Origin: Bacteroidota bacterium
GTDB lineage: Bacteria; Bacteroidota; Bacteroidia; Chitinophagales; Chitinophagaceae
DNA: 64,000 nt
Assembly (NCBI GenBank): GCA_030706635.1
Contig: JAUZOD010000008.1
Coordinates: 1 to 64,000 of the forward strand
Direction: 5' to 3'
Shown: piece after piece, positions 8,856-18,082 of the stretch
Position numbering within the stretch: the first letter of the stretch is position 1
Layout: every line of letters begins with the position of its first letter
Program-made: the position numbers and the translations under genes
The notes under the pieces: model-generated
The model's input: only the letters and a program-made list of their open reading frames with translations
The model's database searches: none
What the model was told of the DNA's origin: nothing

Positions 8856-9719
8856 TTACTTGTACAGGGAGGCAAAGCTCTGTGTAAGGGTAAATCCGCT
8901 TTCATCAATACCATAGGTAATCCCGTCGATCTTGGTGGTAAAGATGTTGTACATGATGATGGCTATGGCAGAGGTACCAATTCCTAAAGCCGTGTTATAC
9001 AGGGCTTCAGAGATACCCTGGGACAAACGCTGCGCCGCTTCACCTCCCCCACTGTCACCCAAAGAGGCAAAAGCCCGGATCATGCCGATTACCGTACCGA
9101 GCAGTCCCATCAGGGTGGCTACGGAAGCGATGGTTGAAAGGAATACCAGGTTTTTTTCCAGCATGGGCAGTTCCAGGGCAGTCGCTTCTTCCACTTCTTT
9201 TTGAATAGCCAGCACTTTCTGTTCTGTATCCAGGTCACCCACGGAAATCATTTCCTTGTATTTACGGAGGCCTGCCTTCATCACGTTACCAACGCTGCCT
9301 TTTTGCCTGTCGCACTCAGCAATGGCTGAATCCACATTTTTATTGGCCAGATGATACTGCACTTTACGAATGAATTCATTGATATTCCCGCTTCCGGCTG
9401 CTTTGATGATGGTCAGGAAACGTTCTACCACAAACGTGAGCACGGTGAGTAAAGCGCCAATCAGGATCGGCACAATAATTCCACCGAGATACATACGTGA
9501 CAGACCGGATTTTGCACCATTTTGATCAGGCCAGAATCCACCATTGGGATCGGGTTTGGTAAAATTGCTGTCTGCCCCAATCAGAAATCTCCAGATTAAA
9601 TAACCTATAACAATACAAAGCAATGGAGCCAGCCAGGAAATAGAATTACCCTTTTTTGCAGCTTGCACAGTCGTAGAAGGTTTCGCAGCTACCGTTGCAG
9701 TCGGTCTTGTTTCAGCCAT
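8856..9719 (-). CDS. exbB: ExbB/MotA/TolQ-family proton channel protein
   Basis: The 287-residue protein has an N-terminal extension with one early hydrophobic segment, then the three-helix MotA/TolQ/ExbB core: a helix near 75-100, a cytoplasmic domain, and the paired helices with FLSTIASVATLMGLLGTVIGMI, the family signature. It forms the pentameric channel around an ExbD dimer that powers TonB. It is the first gene of the operon, preceded by a 235-nt gap that should hold the promoter, although I could not find a clean TAnnTTTG element there. Confidence 0.94.
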   Translation of the reverse strand: MAETRPTATVAAKPSTTVQAAKKGNSISWLAPLLCIVIGYLIWRFLIGADSNFTKPDPNGGFWPDQNGAKSGLSRMYLGGIIVPILIGALLTVLTFVVERFLTIIKAAGSGNINEFIRKVQYHLANKNVDSAIAECDRQKGSVGNVMKAGLRKYKEMISVGDLDTEQKVLAIQKEVEEATALELPMLEKNLVFLSTIASVATLMGLLGTVIGMIRAFASLGDSGGGEAAQRLSQGISEALYNTALGIGTSAIAIIMYNIFTTKIDGITYGIDESGFTLTQSFASLYK

Positions 9720-9954
9720 GATCGTTTGTTTTTAGTGTTTATGAAAAATTTGAAAAATAATTAGCATTAAACCAGACCATTGGGATTGCCCGGTAAAACT
9801 TTTTCAATAGGAAATTTGGTTCAACCGATTTTTCGTAGGGAACACAATATAGTAAATTTCCGGAATGCCAAATGGAAAATACTTTTTCTTTAAAATTTAT
9901 TCAAAGTCTTTAAACCCGTGCCTGCATTCATTCTTCCTTAACCCGCCCTGATGA

Positions 9955-11262
9955 TCATTCGTAACGGAGCGCCTGAATGGGATTTAAGCGGGAAGCTTTG
10001 AGAGAAGGATATAATCCTGCCAGCAGGCCGACCACTGAACAGATCAGAACACCCCAGATCAGCCACATCCAGGGGAACACAAATCCGGTATTTAATACCA
10101 GGGAAAAAGTGTTCCCGACCAGAATTCCCAAAAAGATACCAAATACGGCGCCCATTAAACTGATGATGATGGATTCGTATAAGAACTGCAAACGGATACT
10201 GCGCTGTCTGCCCCCGATCGCTTTAATCAGGCCGATTTCCTTGGTGCGTTCTGTTACGGAAACCAGCATGATGTTCATCAATCCAACGGCTGCGCCCGTA
10301 AGCGTAATGAATCCGATGATCAGCGCGCTGAGGGTGATTAATCCCAGGTTTTTTAAGAGTTCCTCCACAAACCGGTCACTTTTATCTATCACAAAATTAC
10401 TGGCATCCGTGGTCGCAATACGGCGGACGGGCCGGAATACGCCTTCCGCTTCCCCGATGGCCATATCCATCTGGTTCACATCAGCCACTTTCACCTGTAT
10501 ATTAAAGGATGGTGCAGGATTATACTGATTGGCCGTTGAAGCCAGAAAAAACCGCCGCACATTATTATAGGAGGTGATGGCTATATTATCCCAGCTCCTG
10601 CCGATGCTCGCGCCCTTGGAGTCCAGGGTGCCGATGATCCGGTAGGGAATGCCGTTGATCTTGATAATCTTTTCCAATGCCCGGTCGGGATTGCCTCCAA
10701 AGAACTTCTTCACCAGGTCGCTGCCCAGTAAACATACATTCCGGCCGGATTGCACGTCCAGTTCATTCAATGAACGGCCCCCGCTGAGATTATACCCGTT
10801 AAGTTCTGCGTAATATTCATCACCGCCCGCCACCTGAACGGTCGGATTGGTTTTTCTGTCGCCCAAAGAAGCAATATTGCTGTTACCTCCCCGGAGCGAC
10901 AGGGACACTTTGGAGGGGAAATGGTAATTCCGCTTGAACATTTCCGCTTCATCCTTGGTGATAATCTTTTTGGTGTTGGATTTTTTCTCTTTTTTGGCTC
11001 CTTTTTTCTCTTCCGTCACCCGGTCGTTACGTCCAAAAAACTGGTAGTCCTTATAATGTATGGTAAAACCCGTTGCCCCCATGGAGGCAAAGCTTTCGGT
11101 GAATTTTTGCTTCATCGCCTCTATGGCTGTGCTGATGCCAACGAGGGCCATAATGCCAAAAGCAATGATCGAAACCGTAATGCCCGTCCGGAGTTTATTG
11201 CTCCTGACCGTACGGAAAGCAAGGGAAAAGACATCCGCAATCCTCATAGATGATTTATGCAA
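9955..11262 (-). CDS. MacB/FtsX-type ABC transporter permease, no partner ATPase nearby
   Basis: The 435-residue protein starts with a membrane anchor (residues about 20-45), followed by a large MacB-like periplasmic domain (about 50-290) and an FtsX domain with three further helices (about 310-430, ending in LYPSLKASRLNPIQALRYE). This end is the standard signature of MacB/LolC-like type VII ABC permeases, which move lipoproteins or toxins by mechanotransmission rather than through a membrane pore. A Lys/Glu-rich segment (EEKKGAKKEKKSNTKK) lies in the periplasmic domain. No ATPase gene is adjacent, so the ATP-binding partner must be elsewhere. Confidence 0.9.
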   Translation of the reverse strand: MHKSSMRIADVFSLAFRTVRSNKLRTGITVSIIAFGIMALVGISTAIEAMKQKFTESFASMGATGFTIHYKDYQFFGRNDRVTEEKKGAKKEKKSNTKKIITKDEAEMFKRNYHFPSKVSLSLRGGNSNIASLGDRKTNPTVQVAGGDEYYAELNGYNLSGGRSLNELDVQSGRNVCLLGSDLVKKFFGGNPDRALEKIIKINGIPYRIIGTLDSKGASIGRSWDNIAITSYNNVRRFFLASTANQYNPAPSFNIQVKVADVNQMDMAIGEAEGVFRPVRRIATTDASNFVIDKSDRFVEELLKNLGLITLSALIIGFITLTGAAVGLMNIMLVSVTERTKEIGLIKAIGGRQRSIRLQFLYESIIISLMGAVFGIFLGILVGNTFSLVLNTGFVFPWMWLIWGVLICSVVGLLAGLYPSLKASRLNPIQALRYE

Positions 11263-11308
11263 TGGCTAATTTAAAGATTCTTGCTGACTTCCGCCGGTGA
11301 ATCTGAGG

Positions 11309-12697
11309 TCAGAGATAAATAATATACAGGCGGTCAATCAGCCATTGCGGAAATATACCGAGGAGAATTACGATAATGGCCAGTACGATCAGCCATCCGC
11401 TAAAGCCGGCACTAACCTCGAGGTGCTGGCCTTGGCCTTCTTTGAAATACATAGCCTGAATCACCCGGAAATAATAGTAAATGCTGATAGCAGCGCAGAA
11501 TAGGGAAAGAATGACCAGCCAGAGGAAATGACCCGTCTGCATAACTGAAGCAATCATATAGTATTTCGCCAGGAATCCTCCGGTAAGGGGTATTCCGGCC
11601 AGGGATAACAGGAATATGGTGGCTGCCAGGGCCAGCTTCGGATACTGCCTGGCCATTCCGTTAAATCCTTCGAAACCATGGTCCTTCATTTTTGCCAGGA
11701 TGGCAAATAGTCCTATGGTTGCTGCACTATACGCAGCGATATAAAGGATGGTCCCTTCGCGGGCCAGGGTATTCAGGGTGAGCAGGGCAAACAACATGAA
11801 TCCGATATGGGCAACGCTGGAATAAGCCAGCATACGCTTTACACTTTGCTGAAAAACAGCCGTTATGTTTCCGATGAGCAGGGTTGCCGCCGCCAGGATG
11901 GCGATAAAGATCTGCCACTGTGATTTCAGTTCAACAAAAGCATCTCCGAAAAGACGGATGAAAGCAATGAAAGCCCCGCCCTTGACCACGGTGGCCATAA
12001 ATGAGGTGACGGGCGTGGGAGCGCCATCATATACATCCGGCGCCCAGAAATGGAAGGGTGCTGCCGATACTTTAAATGCGAGGGAAGTGGTGATCAGGAG
12101 CAATCCCGCCATCAGCAGCGGGGAGGCAGCCGCTTTTCCAATGGCCAGTTCATCAATAAAAAAACTTCCTTTTTCGCTGGCCCCGTACAAAAAGGCAATG
12201 CCCAGCAGCATCAGGCCGGTGGAAAATGCGCCAAGCAAAAGATATTTTAAAGAGGCTTCATTGCTTTTCAGATTCCGCTTATCGCTCCCTGTTAATATAT
12301 AGAGCGGGATCGAAATAATTTCAATTCCGATAAACAGCATCAGCAGCGTGTTGAAAGAGCTGGCAATGGCAATGCCGCAAAGAACAAAAAAGATCAGGGC
12401 AAAATATTCTCCCGGATTATTTCCAATGGCTGCAATATCCTTCGCATTCAACAGGAATAAAGCCAGGGTACCTGCAAAGGCCACGCAGTTGAACAGCAAT
12501 CCGAAGGCGTCAAAAAATAACATGCCGTGGGTGTCCACCGCAAAAAAATGGTAGCCGCTCATTTCCATAATGGTTACGGCAAGCAAAATGATGATGCCGA
12601 GAATGGCCAGCGCAGCAATGGAAGAATTCTTTTTCAGGAAAATTCCGCTAAACATCATGATCACACCCAATACAGCAGATATTATGATCGCATTCAT
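11309..12697 (-). CDS. nuoN: NADH-quinone oxidoreductase subunit N
   Basis: Membrane antiporter-like subunit of respiratory complex I, 462 residues with about 14 hydrophobic helices. The start is taken at MNAIIISAVLG (12697); a longer frame from 12763 overlaps the end of nuoM and looks non-coding there. Conserved features include FKVSAAPFHFWAPDVYDGAP (the helix-7 lysine and the HFW motif) and KRMLAYSSVAHIGF. It pumps protons together with NuoL and NuoM. It is the last gene of the nuo operon, with 22 nt between it and nuoM. Confidence 0.96.
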   Translation of the reverse strand: MNAIIISAVLGVIMMFSGIFLKKNSSIAALAILGIIILLAVTIMEMSGYHFFAVDTHGMLFFDAFGLLFNCVAFAGTLALFLLNAKDIAAIGNNPGEYFALIFFVLCGIAIASSFNTLLMLFIGIEIISIPLYILTGSDKRNLKSNEASLKYLLLGAFSTGLMLLGIAFLYGASEKGSFFIDELAIGKAAASPLLMAGLLLITTSLAFKVSAAPFHFWAPDVYDGAPTPVTSFMATVVKGGAFIAFIRLFGDAFVELKSQWQIFIAILAAATLLIGNITAVFQQSVKRMLAYSSVAHIGFMLFALLTLNTLAREGTILYIAAYSAATIGLFAILAKMKDHGFEGFNGMARQYPKLALAATIFLLSLAGIPLTGGFLAKYYMIASVMQTGHFLWLVILSLFCAAISIYYYFRVIQAMYFKEGQGQHLEVSAGFSGWLIVLAIIVILLGIFPQWLIDRLYIIYL

Positions 12698-12719
12698 AGT
12701 TGATTCCTTGATTCTTCTT

Positions 12720-14186
12720 TTAAGGTTTAACGTACATTTTAGCCAGCACCGATTCCACTGCATCCTTCGTGAGATGGAACAAAGGTTCGGGATATATCCC
12801 GATCAAAATGATCAGCACCGCGATAAAGCCCAGCACCATTTTTTCGTTCAGCCTGATATCCACCGCTTTTTCCGTAAGGGCATTGACAGGTCCGTAAAAG
12901 ACCCGCTGCACCATGTTCAGCATATACATCGCCGCCAGGATAATGCTGATGGCGGCTGTGACCATGAATACCACGTTATAGGTGGTTGACTGGGAAGTAT
13001 AGATACCGTTGAACATCAGGAACTCACCGATAAAGCCATTGGTCAGCGGCAGGGCGATATTGCCCAGCGTTACGATCAGCAGTAGAAGGGTAAGTCCCGG
13101 CGCCTTAGCGGCCAGCCCGCCCAGTTCGCTGATCTTCCGCGTGTGAAATTGTTTTTCTATCAGGTAAACTACGATCCACAGTCCGAGGATGTTGATGCCG
13201 TGATTGAACAGCTGGATCATCACCCCCTGGATCCCGCTTTCGGTAGTGGCGAATATGGCCATGCACATGAGTCCCACATGGGCAATGGAAGAATAGGCCA
13301 CCAGTCTTTTCAGATCGTCCTGCCGCAGTGCGATCAGGGACGCATAGATGATACCGATGATACAGAGCGTGGAAACGGCATCTCCCCACAGATAAGTTCC
13401 GATGGGAAGCACGGGGGCCAGCCAGCGCATTATGCCATATAATCCCATCTTCACCATGATGCCGCTGAGCACCATGGTCACGGCCGGCGTTGACTGTTCG
13501 TAGGTATCGGGCTGCCAGGTATGAAATGGGAATACGGGCATCTTCACGGCGAAGGCCACAAACATCAGCCAGAACAACCAGGTTTGGTCGTGCGCGGAAA
13601 TCATTCCTTTCAGTCCATAGAAGGAAGCTATGGAAAATGAATGGTCCCGGGTATGCTGGGAGATAAAAATAATGGCTACCAGCATCATCAGGGACCCCAG
13701 GAAGGTGTAAACAAAAAATTTAAACGTTGCCTGCACCTTTTTTTCTCCGCCCCACTGGGAAGCCAGGAAGTAAACAGGAATCAGCGCCAGTTCCCAGAAG
13801 AAATAAAACAGCAGCGCATCGGATGCAAGGAATACACCGATCAGTCCCGCCTGGCTCAGCATCATCAGACCGAAAAAATTCCTTGCCTTCTTATATTGTT
13901 CATTCCAGGTGGCGATAAATATGATGGGGAAAGAAAGCGCCGTGAGTAAACAAAGGATCTTGGCCAGGCCATCGACGTTTAAGGAAAAGCGGCTGTTGAG
14001 CGCCGTGAGCCATTCCGCATTCACCGCAAGCTGTTTGCTCCCTTCGGGCAGCGCAACGGCAATCAGCGTTATGCCCAGGGTGACCAGAGAAGCAAAAAGA
14101 GTCCATCCCTTGGCAGAGGCATCTTTCAGATTGAAGCTGATAAGCCCGGCCAGCAGAGGAACCACAATGAGTAAAACAGGAATCAT
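12720..14186 (-). CDS. nuoM: NADH-quinone oxidoreductase subunit M
   Basis: Complex I antiporter-like membrane subunit of 488 residues. Diagnostic segments are FFWELALIPVYFLASQWGG (with the essential Glu of helix 5), VKMPVFPFHTWQPDTYEQSP-like around residues 215-235 and LKRLVAYSSIAHVGLM. It forms one of the three proton channels. The gene starts 5 nt after the nuoL stop codon, typical of tight coupling in the operon. Confidence 0.97.
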   Translation of the reverse strand: MIPVLLIVVPLLAGLISFNLKDASAKGWTLFASLVTLGITLIAVALPEGSKQLAVNAEWLTALNSRFSLNVDGLAKILCLLTALSFPIIFIATWNEQYKKARNFFGLMMLSQAGLIGVFLASDALLFYFFWELALIPVYFLASQWGGEKKVQATFKFFVYTFLGSLMMLVAIIFISQHTRDHSFSIASFYGLKGMISAHDQTWLFWLMFVAFAVKMPVFPFHTWQPDTYEQSTPAVTMVLSGIMVKMGLYGIMRWLAPVLPIGTYLWGDAVSTLCIIGIIYASLIALRQDDLKRLVAYSSIAHVGLMCMAIFATTESGIQGVMIQLFNHGINILGLWIVVYLIEKQFHTRKISELGGLAAKAPGLTLLLLIVTLGNIALPLTNGFIGEFLMFNGIYTSQSTTYNVVFMVTAAISIILAAMYMLNMVQRVFYGPVNALTEKAVDIRLNEKMVLGFIAVLIILIGIYPEPLFHLTKDAVESVLAKMYVKP

Positions 14187-14191
14187 AAGAT

Positions 14192-16090
14192 TTATTTTCT
14201 CAGAAACAATTGCACTACAAATAAGATAACAATGCCAAGTACCATCAGCAACACGTAGCCGCCGACCTGGCCGCTTTGTAAATACCGGAACTGACGACTG
14301 CCGTACTGAACCAGCCTGCCCGCACCATTTACCATGCCGTCAATTATATTTTTCTCTACCACCTTATTCAGGAAATCAGCAAATGCATTCAGGGGTCTTA
14401 CGATGATCGTCTGGTACAATTCATCTACATACCATTTATTGGCCAGCCATTTCCCGAATCCTGCCGGTTCACCGAGTTCCGGCTTGCGGCTAAACCGCAT
14501 CCAGGCAAAGATCACCATGATGATGACCAGTCCTGCTGAAACACCCATCAGCATCCATTCGGTGGAAACGTCAACCGGATGCCCCGCAGCGCCGCTTTCC
14601 CGGCCCGCAAATACAGGCTGAAGGAAATGGCCCAGCAGATGAGCGTTTTTTGCAAAAATTTCCGGTATGCCCAGAAAGCCTCCCAAAACCGCCAGTATAG
14701 CCAGTACGATCAGAGGAAATGTAATCGGCGCCGGACTTTCATGCAGATGATGTTCCTGATCTGCCGTTCCCCTGAATCTGCCCAGGAAGGTAGTTGCATA
14801 TAGCCGGAACATATAAAAAGCCGTCATCATGGCTCCGGCTACACCTATTATATAATACAGCGGGTTTTTTTCGTAGGCTGCCGCAAGGATCTCATCTTTT
14901 GAAAAGAATCCCGAGAAAGGCGGCACGCCGGCGATAGCCAAACAAGCCAGCAGAAAAGTAATATGGGTGATGGGCAGGTATTTTCTCAGCGCGCCCATCT
15001 TCCGGATATCCTGTTCCCCGCCCATGGCATGAATGACGGAACCGGCGCCAAGAAATAACAGGGCTTTGAAAAAGGCATGCGTCATCACATGAAAAACAGC
15101 CCCCGTATACGCACCCACGCCCAGGCCCAGAAACATATAACCCAACTGGCTCACCGTTGAATAAGCCAGTACTTTTTTAATATCATTTTGTTTGATCGCA
15201 ATACTGGCCGCCAGGATGGCTGTCGCCAGTCCTGTGATGGCCACCACCGTTTGACTTACCGGCGCCAGATCGTATAACACATGGCTGCGGGCGATCATAT
15301 AAATACCCGCCGTTACCATGGTGGCGGCATGGATGAGGGCAGAAACCGGCGTGGGGCCCGCCATGGCATCGGGCAGCCAGGTGTACAGAGGGATCTGGGC
15401 ACTCTTTCCCGTGGCGCCCACAAAAAGCAACAGCGTGACCATAGTGATGAATCCGGTGGTTGCTTTCGGCGCGTGCTGAAATATTTCTCCAAAAGAAGCC
15501 GTTCCGAATTGGTTGATCAAAGCAAATACCGCAATCAGGAAACCAAAGTCACCGATGCGATTCATCACAAAGGCCTTTTTCGCGGCACTGCTGTATTCCT
15601 GGTTTTTAAACCAGTAACCAATCAGCAGATAAGAGCAGAGCCCAACACCTTCCCAGCCAATGAACAGGATCACATAGTTAGATCCCAGCACCAGCAGCAG
15701 CATGGAGAAAACAAAGAGGTTCAGGTAACAGAAGTATTTTGCATAAGCAGCTGCATTCTCTTCATGCATATACGATGTGGAATAAACATGGATCAGAAAT
15801 CCCACGCCGGTAATGATCAGCAGGAATAAAACAGAAAGCGGATCCACCAGAAAGGAGAAGGGAATGCTGAGTTTACCCGCGTGGATAAACTCAAAAAGAG
15901 AAATGATCACGGGATGAAAATTCTCCTCCTTCACCTCAAAAAATATCAGCAGGCTCAGCACAAAGGAAGCCAGTACCGTAGCGCTCCCAATGAGGCCCGA
16001 AAGGGATTTTGGTATCCATTTCCTGAATAAGCCGTTTATCAGAAAACCGATGAGGGGAAAGAGAGGAACGAGGAATATAAATTTGCTCAT
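14192..16090 (-). CDS. nuoL: NADH-quinone oxidoreductase subunit L
   Basis: The distal proton-pumping subunit of complex I, 632 residues, a normal length. Visible signatures are FIGWEGVGLCSYLLIGYW (with the key Glu), GKSAQIPLYTWLPDAMAGPTP, and IKKVLAYSTVSQLGYMFLG. The C-terminal part carries the long amphipathic lateral helix that braces the membrane arm, followed by a last anchor helix. It is separated from nuoK by a 160-nt gap holding a heptad repeat element, whereas nuoM follows at only 5 nt. Confidence 0.97.
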   Translation of the reverse strand: MSKFIFLVPLFPLIGFLINGLFRKWIPKSLSGLIGSATVLASFVLSLLIFFEVKEENFHPVIISLFEFIHAGKLSIPFSFLVDPLSVLFLLIITGVGFLIHVYSTSYMHEENAAAYAKYFCYLNLFVFSMLLLVLGSNYVILFIGWEGVGLCSYLLIGYWFKNQEYSSAAKKAFVMNRIGDFGFLIAVFALINQFGTASFGEIFQHAPKATTGFITMVTLLLFVGATGKSAQIPLYTWLPDAMAGPTPVSALIHAATMVTAGIYMIARSHVLYDLAPVSQTVVAITGLATAILAASIAIKQNDIKKVLAYSTVSQLGYMFLGLGVGAYTGAVFHVMTHAFFKALLFLGAGSVIHAMGGEQDIRKMGALRKYLPITHITFLLACLAIAGVPPFSGFFSKDEILAAAYEKNPLYYIIGVAGAMMTAFYMFRLYATTFLGRFRGTADQEHHLHESPAPITFPLIVLAILAVLGGFLGIPEIFAKNAHLLGHFLQPVFAGRESGAAGHPVDVSTEWMLMGVSAGLVIIMVIFAWMRFSRKPELGEPAGFGKWLANKWYVDELYQTIIVRPLNAFADFLNKVVEKNIIDGMVNGAGRLVQYGSRQFRYLQSGQVGGYVLLMVLGIVILFVVQLFLRK

Positions 16091-16120
16091 AATACTTTGG
16101 ACTTAGCACCGAAATTATTC

Positions 16121-16247
16121 GGTTGACGGTTGACGGTTGACGGTTGACGGACTTTAAATATATTGTCCATAATAAAATATAATAATGCCCACATGAAATA
16201 TTATTTGGTCCTTGCAAGTCACAACGGTCAACGGTCAACCGTCAACG
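16121..16247. repeat. Heptad inverted-repeat element, copy B (nuoK/nuoL gap)
   Basis: Four perfect GGTTGAC heptads (16121-16148) face a right arm of complementary heptads (16222-16247, mostly CGGTCAA). The arms enclose about 70 nt that lack the GCGAATCCGC core found in other copies but contain a smaller AT-rich inverted repeat. The right arm ends 3 nt before the stop codon of nuoK (plus-strand CTA at 16251). It lies inside the nuo operon. Confidence 0.85.
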
Positions 16248-16250
16248 TCT

Positions 16251-16580
16251 CTAATGTTTCAGCCGGTTCAAAAAATTAATATCCACGGAATGCGTATTCC
16301 GGTATAGCATAGCGATGATGGCCAGCCCCACACTCACTTCAGCCGCAGCCACCACCATAATAAAAAAGACAAATAGCTGTCCGTTAATACCCGCGTTCGG
16401 GTCGGTAGCGGCCAGCGCAAGATGATGCATTTTTGAAAATGCCACCAGCAACAAGTTCACGGCATTCAGCATCAATTCGATACACATAAAAACAATGATC
16501 GCATTCCTGCGCGTAAGCACGCCGGCAACACCGATACAGAAAAGCGCCACGGAGAGGAATATGTAGTAGTTTATGGGCAT
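16251..16580 (-). CDS. nuoK: NADH-quinone oxidoreductase subunit K
   Basis: A 109-residue, three-helix subunit of complex I. Conserved Glu residues lie in helices 2 and 3 ([15 protein letters not shown] and [19 protein letters not shown]); both are part of the proton path near the quinone site. It matches the usual 100-110 residue length. It has repeat elements on both sides (octad type toward nuoJ, heptad type toward nuoL). Confidence 0.97.
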   Translation of the reverse strand: MPINYYIFLSVALFCIGVAGVLTRRNAIIVFMCIELMLNAVNLLLVAFSKMHHLALAATDPNAGINGQLFVFFIMVVAAAEVSVGLAIIAMLYRNTHSVDINFLNRLKH

Positions 16581-16585
16581 GAGGT

Positions 16586-16715
16586 TAATGTGTTAATGTG
16601 GTGATGTGCTAATGTGTAAATGGGAATACACTTCATTTTATACTTGTTTATATATATATTGAATTCTTCATTAAGCATATTTACACATCAGCACATTAGC
16701 AGATTTCTCACATCA
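16586..16715. repeat. Octad repeat element, copy C (nuoJ/nuoK gap)
   Basis: The left array (16586-16623) repeats ATGTGNNN with period eight (ATGTGTTA, ATGTGGTG, ATGTGCTA, ATGTGTAA). The right array (16681-16715) repeats the complementary CACATNNN word. They flank about 57 nt of AT-rich DNA and could pair into an imperfect hairpin. The right array ends 8 nt before the stop codon of nuoJ. Confidence 0.8.
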
Positions 16716-16723
16716 GCCCCACC

Positions 16724-17224
16724 CTACTCCTTCTTCCCAATCACCACCGCGCCAACCATAGCGCTTAAAAAAAGCACGCTGCTGATTTCAAAGGGAATCA
16801 CGTATTCCTTAAACAGAACGAGACCCAGGTTGTGGATCAATCCGATATCGCCGACACCGGTCTGGGCAATCTGGTTACGGGTATCCGCATCCTTAAGGGC
16901 CGCTACCAGCACCAGCAATAAGGCGCCTCCCCCAATGACGCCGGCCATTTTGAGCCATTTATTTTTCTGGGGCTCTGTTTCCGCATTGAGATTCATCAGC
17001 ATGATCACGAATAAAAAAAGCACCATGATGGCGCCTGCATATACAATCAGATTAACAATGGCGAGAAACTGCGCATTGAGTAATATATAATGTCCGGAAA
17101 TGGTAAAAAAGACCACAATCAGCCACAAGACACTGTGCACGGGATTCTTACTGATCACCACCATAATGGCGCTAAAAAGGGCCAGCGCGCTTAAAAACCA
17201 AAACAGGATCTGGGTGAGGTTCAT
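16724..17224 (-). CDS. nuoJ: NADH-quinone oxidoreductase subunit J
   Basis: A 166-residue subunit with five membrane helices. The helix-3 signature NLIVYAGAIMVLFLFVIML, which carries the conserved Tyr of the pi-bulge gating region in complex I, is clear at about residues 58-78. It is flanked by nuoI and nuoK in canonical order, with repeat-filled gaps on both sides. Confidence 0.96.
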   Translation of the reverse strand: MNLTQILFWFLSALALFSAIMVVISKNPVHSVLWLIVVFFTISGHYILLNAQFLAIVNLIVYAGAIMVLFLFVIMLMNLNAETEPQKNKWLKMAGVIGGGALLLVLVAALKDADTRNQIAQTGVGDIGLIHNLGLVLFKEYVIPFEISSVLFLSAMVGAVVIGKKE

Positions 17225-17236
17225 GGATTAATTAAT

Positions 17237-17434
17237 AATTTGAAAATGTGGAAATGTGAAAATGGAAATGCGGGATACGGCTGGTCCACAAATTTGTAAA
17301 TAAAAAAATCTTTCCACAGTTTATATTTAAATTCTTAAGACTGATCTCAGCATTTACAGCCACCTTCACCAAAGCTCTGGCGGTCAGGGCTTCCTCACAT
17401 TTTCACATCAGCACATTTTCACATCAGCACATTA
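17237..17434. repeat. Octad repeat element with inner hairpin module, copy D (nuoI/nuoJ gap)
   Basis: The left octad array (17237-17270) contains ATTTGAAA, ATGTGGAA and ATGTGAAA. The right array (17396-17434) contains CACATTTT, CACATCAG and CACATTAA, and its last unit includes the stop codon of nuoI (TTA at 17432-17434). Between them, at about 17358-17391, lies a second module, GCCACCTTCACCAAAGCTC..., which recurs in copies F and I. Confidence 0.8.
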
Positions 17435-17971
17435 ACTCCTCTTCTCTCCTCTTGCTTTCGCAAATCCTTCAGGATCTTTTTTCGGATGCGGTATGAGCAT
17501 CTCTTCCTTTCCGTAAACAAAGGATTGGCGGTTAAAATTGGCAGGCACGAGCGTTTCGGACAGATAAACGGCATCCTTGGGACATGCTTCTTCGCACAAT
17601 CCGCAGAAAATGCAGCGCAGCATATTGATCTCGTACCGGGCAGCATATTTCTCTTCCTTGTATAAGTCTTCTTCTCCCGGTAAACGTTCCGCTGCTTCCA
17701 TCGTGATGGCTTCCGCAGGACAGGCTACTGCGCACAATCCGCAGGCCGTGCAACGCTCCCTTCCCTGTTCATCGCGGTTCAATACCTGTACGCCACGGAA
17801 TACCGGGCTAAAGGGCCTGGTTTGCTCCGGATAACTGATGGTCACCTTTTTTTTGAATATATGACCGAACGTTATGGCCATACCCCGGGCAATAACGGGG
17901 ATATATAACTTTTCCCAGAATGTCATCGGCTTGCGGCCGACGGTCTTTGCCTTTGTTGTTAGTGCCTGCAT
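17432..17971 (-). CDS. nuoI: NADH-quinone oxidoreductase subunit I
   Basis: Ferredoxin-like subunit at the hydrophilic-membrane arm junction. Two CxxCxxCxxxCP motifs (CTACGLCAVACP and CIFCGLCEEACP) bind clusters N6a and N6b. The start is taken at MQALTTKAK (179 residues); a Met seven codons upstream (17992) is also possible. Its stop codon is embedded in the octad repeat that fills the gap toward nuoJ. Confidence 0.96.
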   Translation of the reverse strand: MQALTTKAKTVGRKPMTFWEKLYIPVIARGMAITFGHIFKKKVTISYPEQTRPFSPVFRGVQVLNRDEQGRERCTACGLCAVACPAEAITMEAAERLPGEEDLYKEEKYAARYEINMLRCIFCGLCEEACPKDAVYLSETLVPANFNRQSFVYGKEEMLIPHPKKDPEGFAKARGEKRS

Positions 17972-18082
17972 ATAATTTTCTTTATTCCACAATTCCCTTC
18001 TCTCCAGCGCTGCAAAAATATTTTTATCATGTCAACCTTCCAATTAAATTCTACCGGTTACGGATCCGTGACGACCGGCGGG

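Noticed and set aside
12050..12302. Overlapping plus-strand open frames antisense to nuoN
   Set aside because: They mirror the codons of nuoN and have no independent start signal; they are shadows of the real gene.
16586..17434. Insertion-sequence remnants as the origin of the nuo-gap repeats
   Set aside because: No transposase reading frame, no target-site duplication and no single flanking inverted repeat is found.
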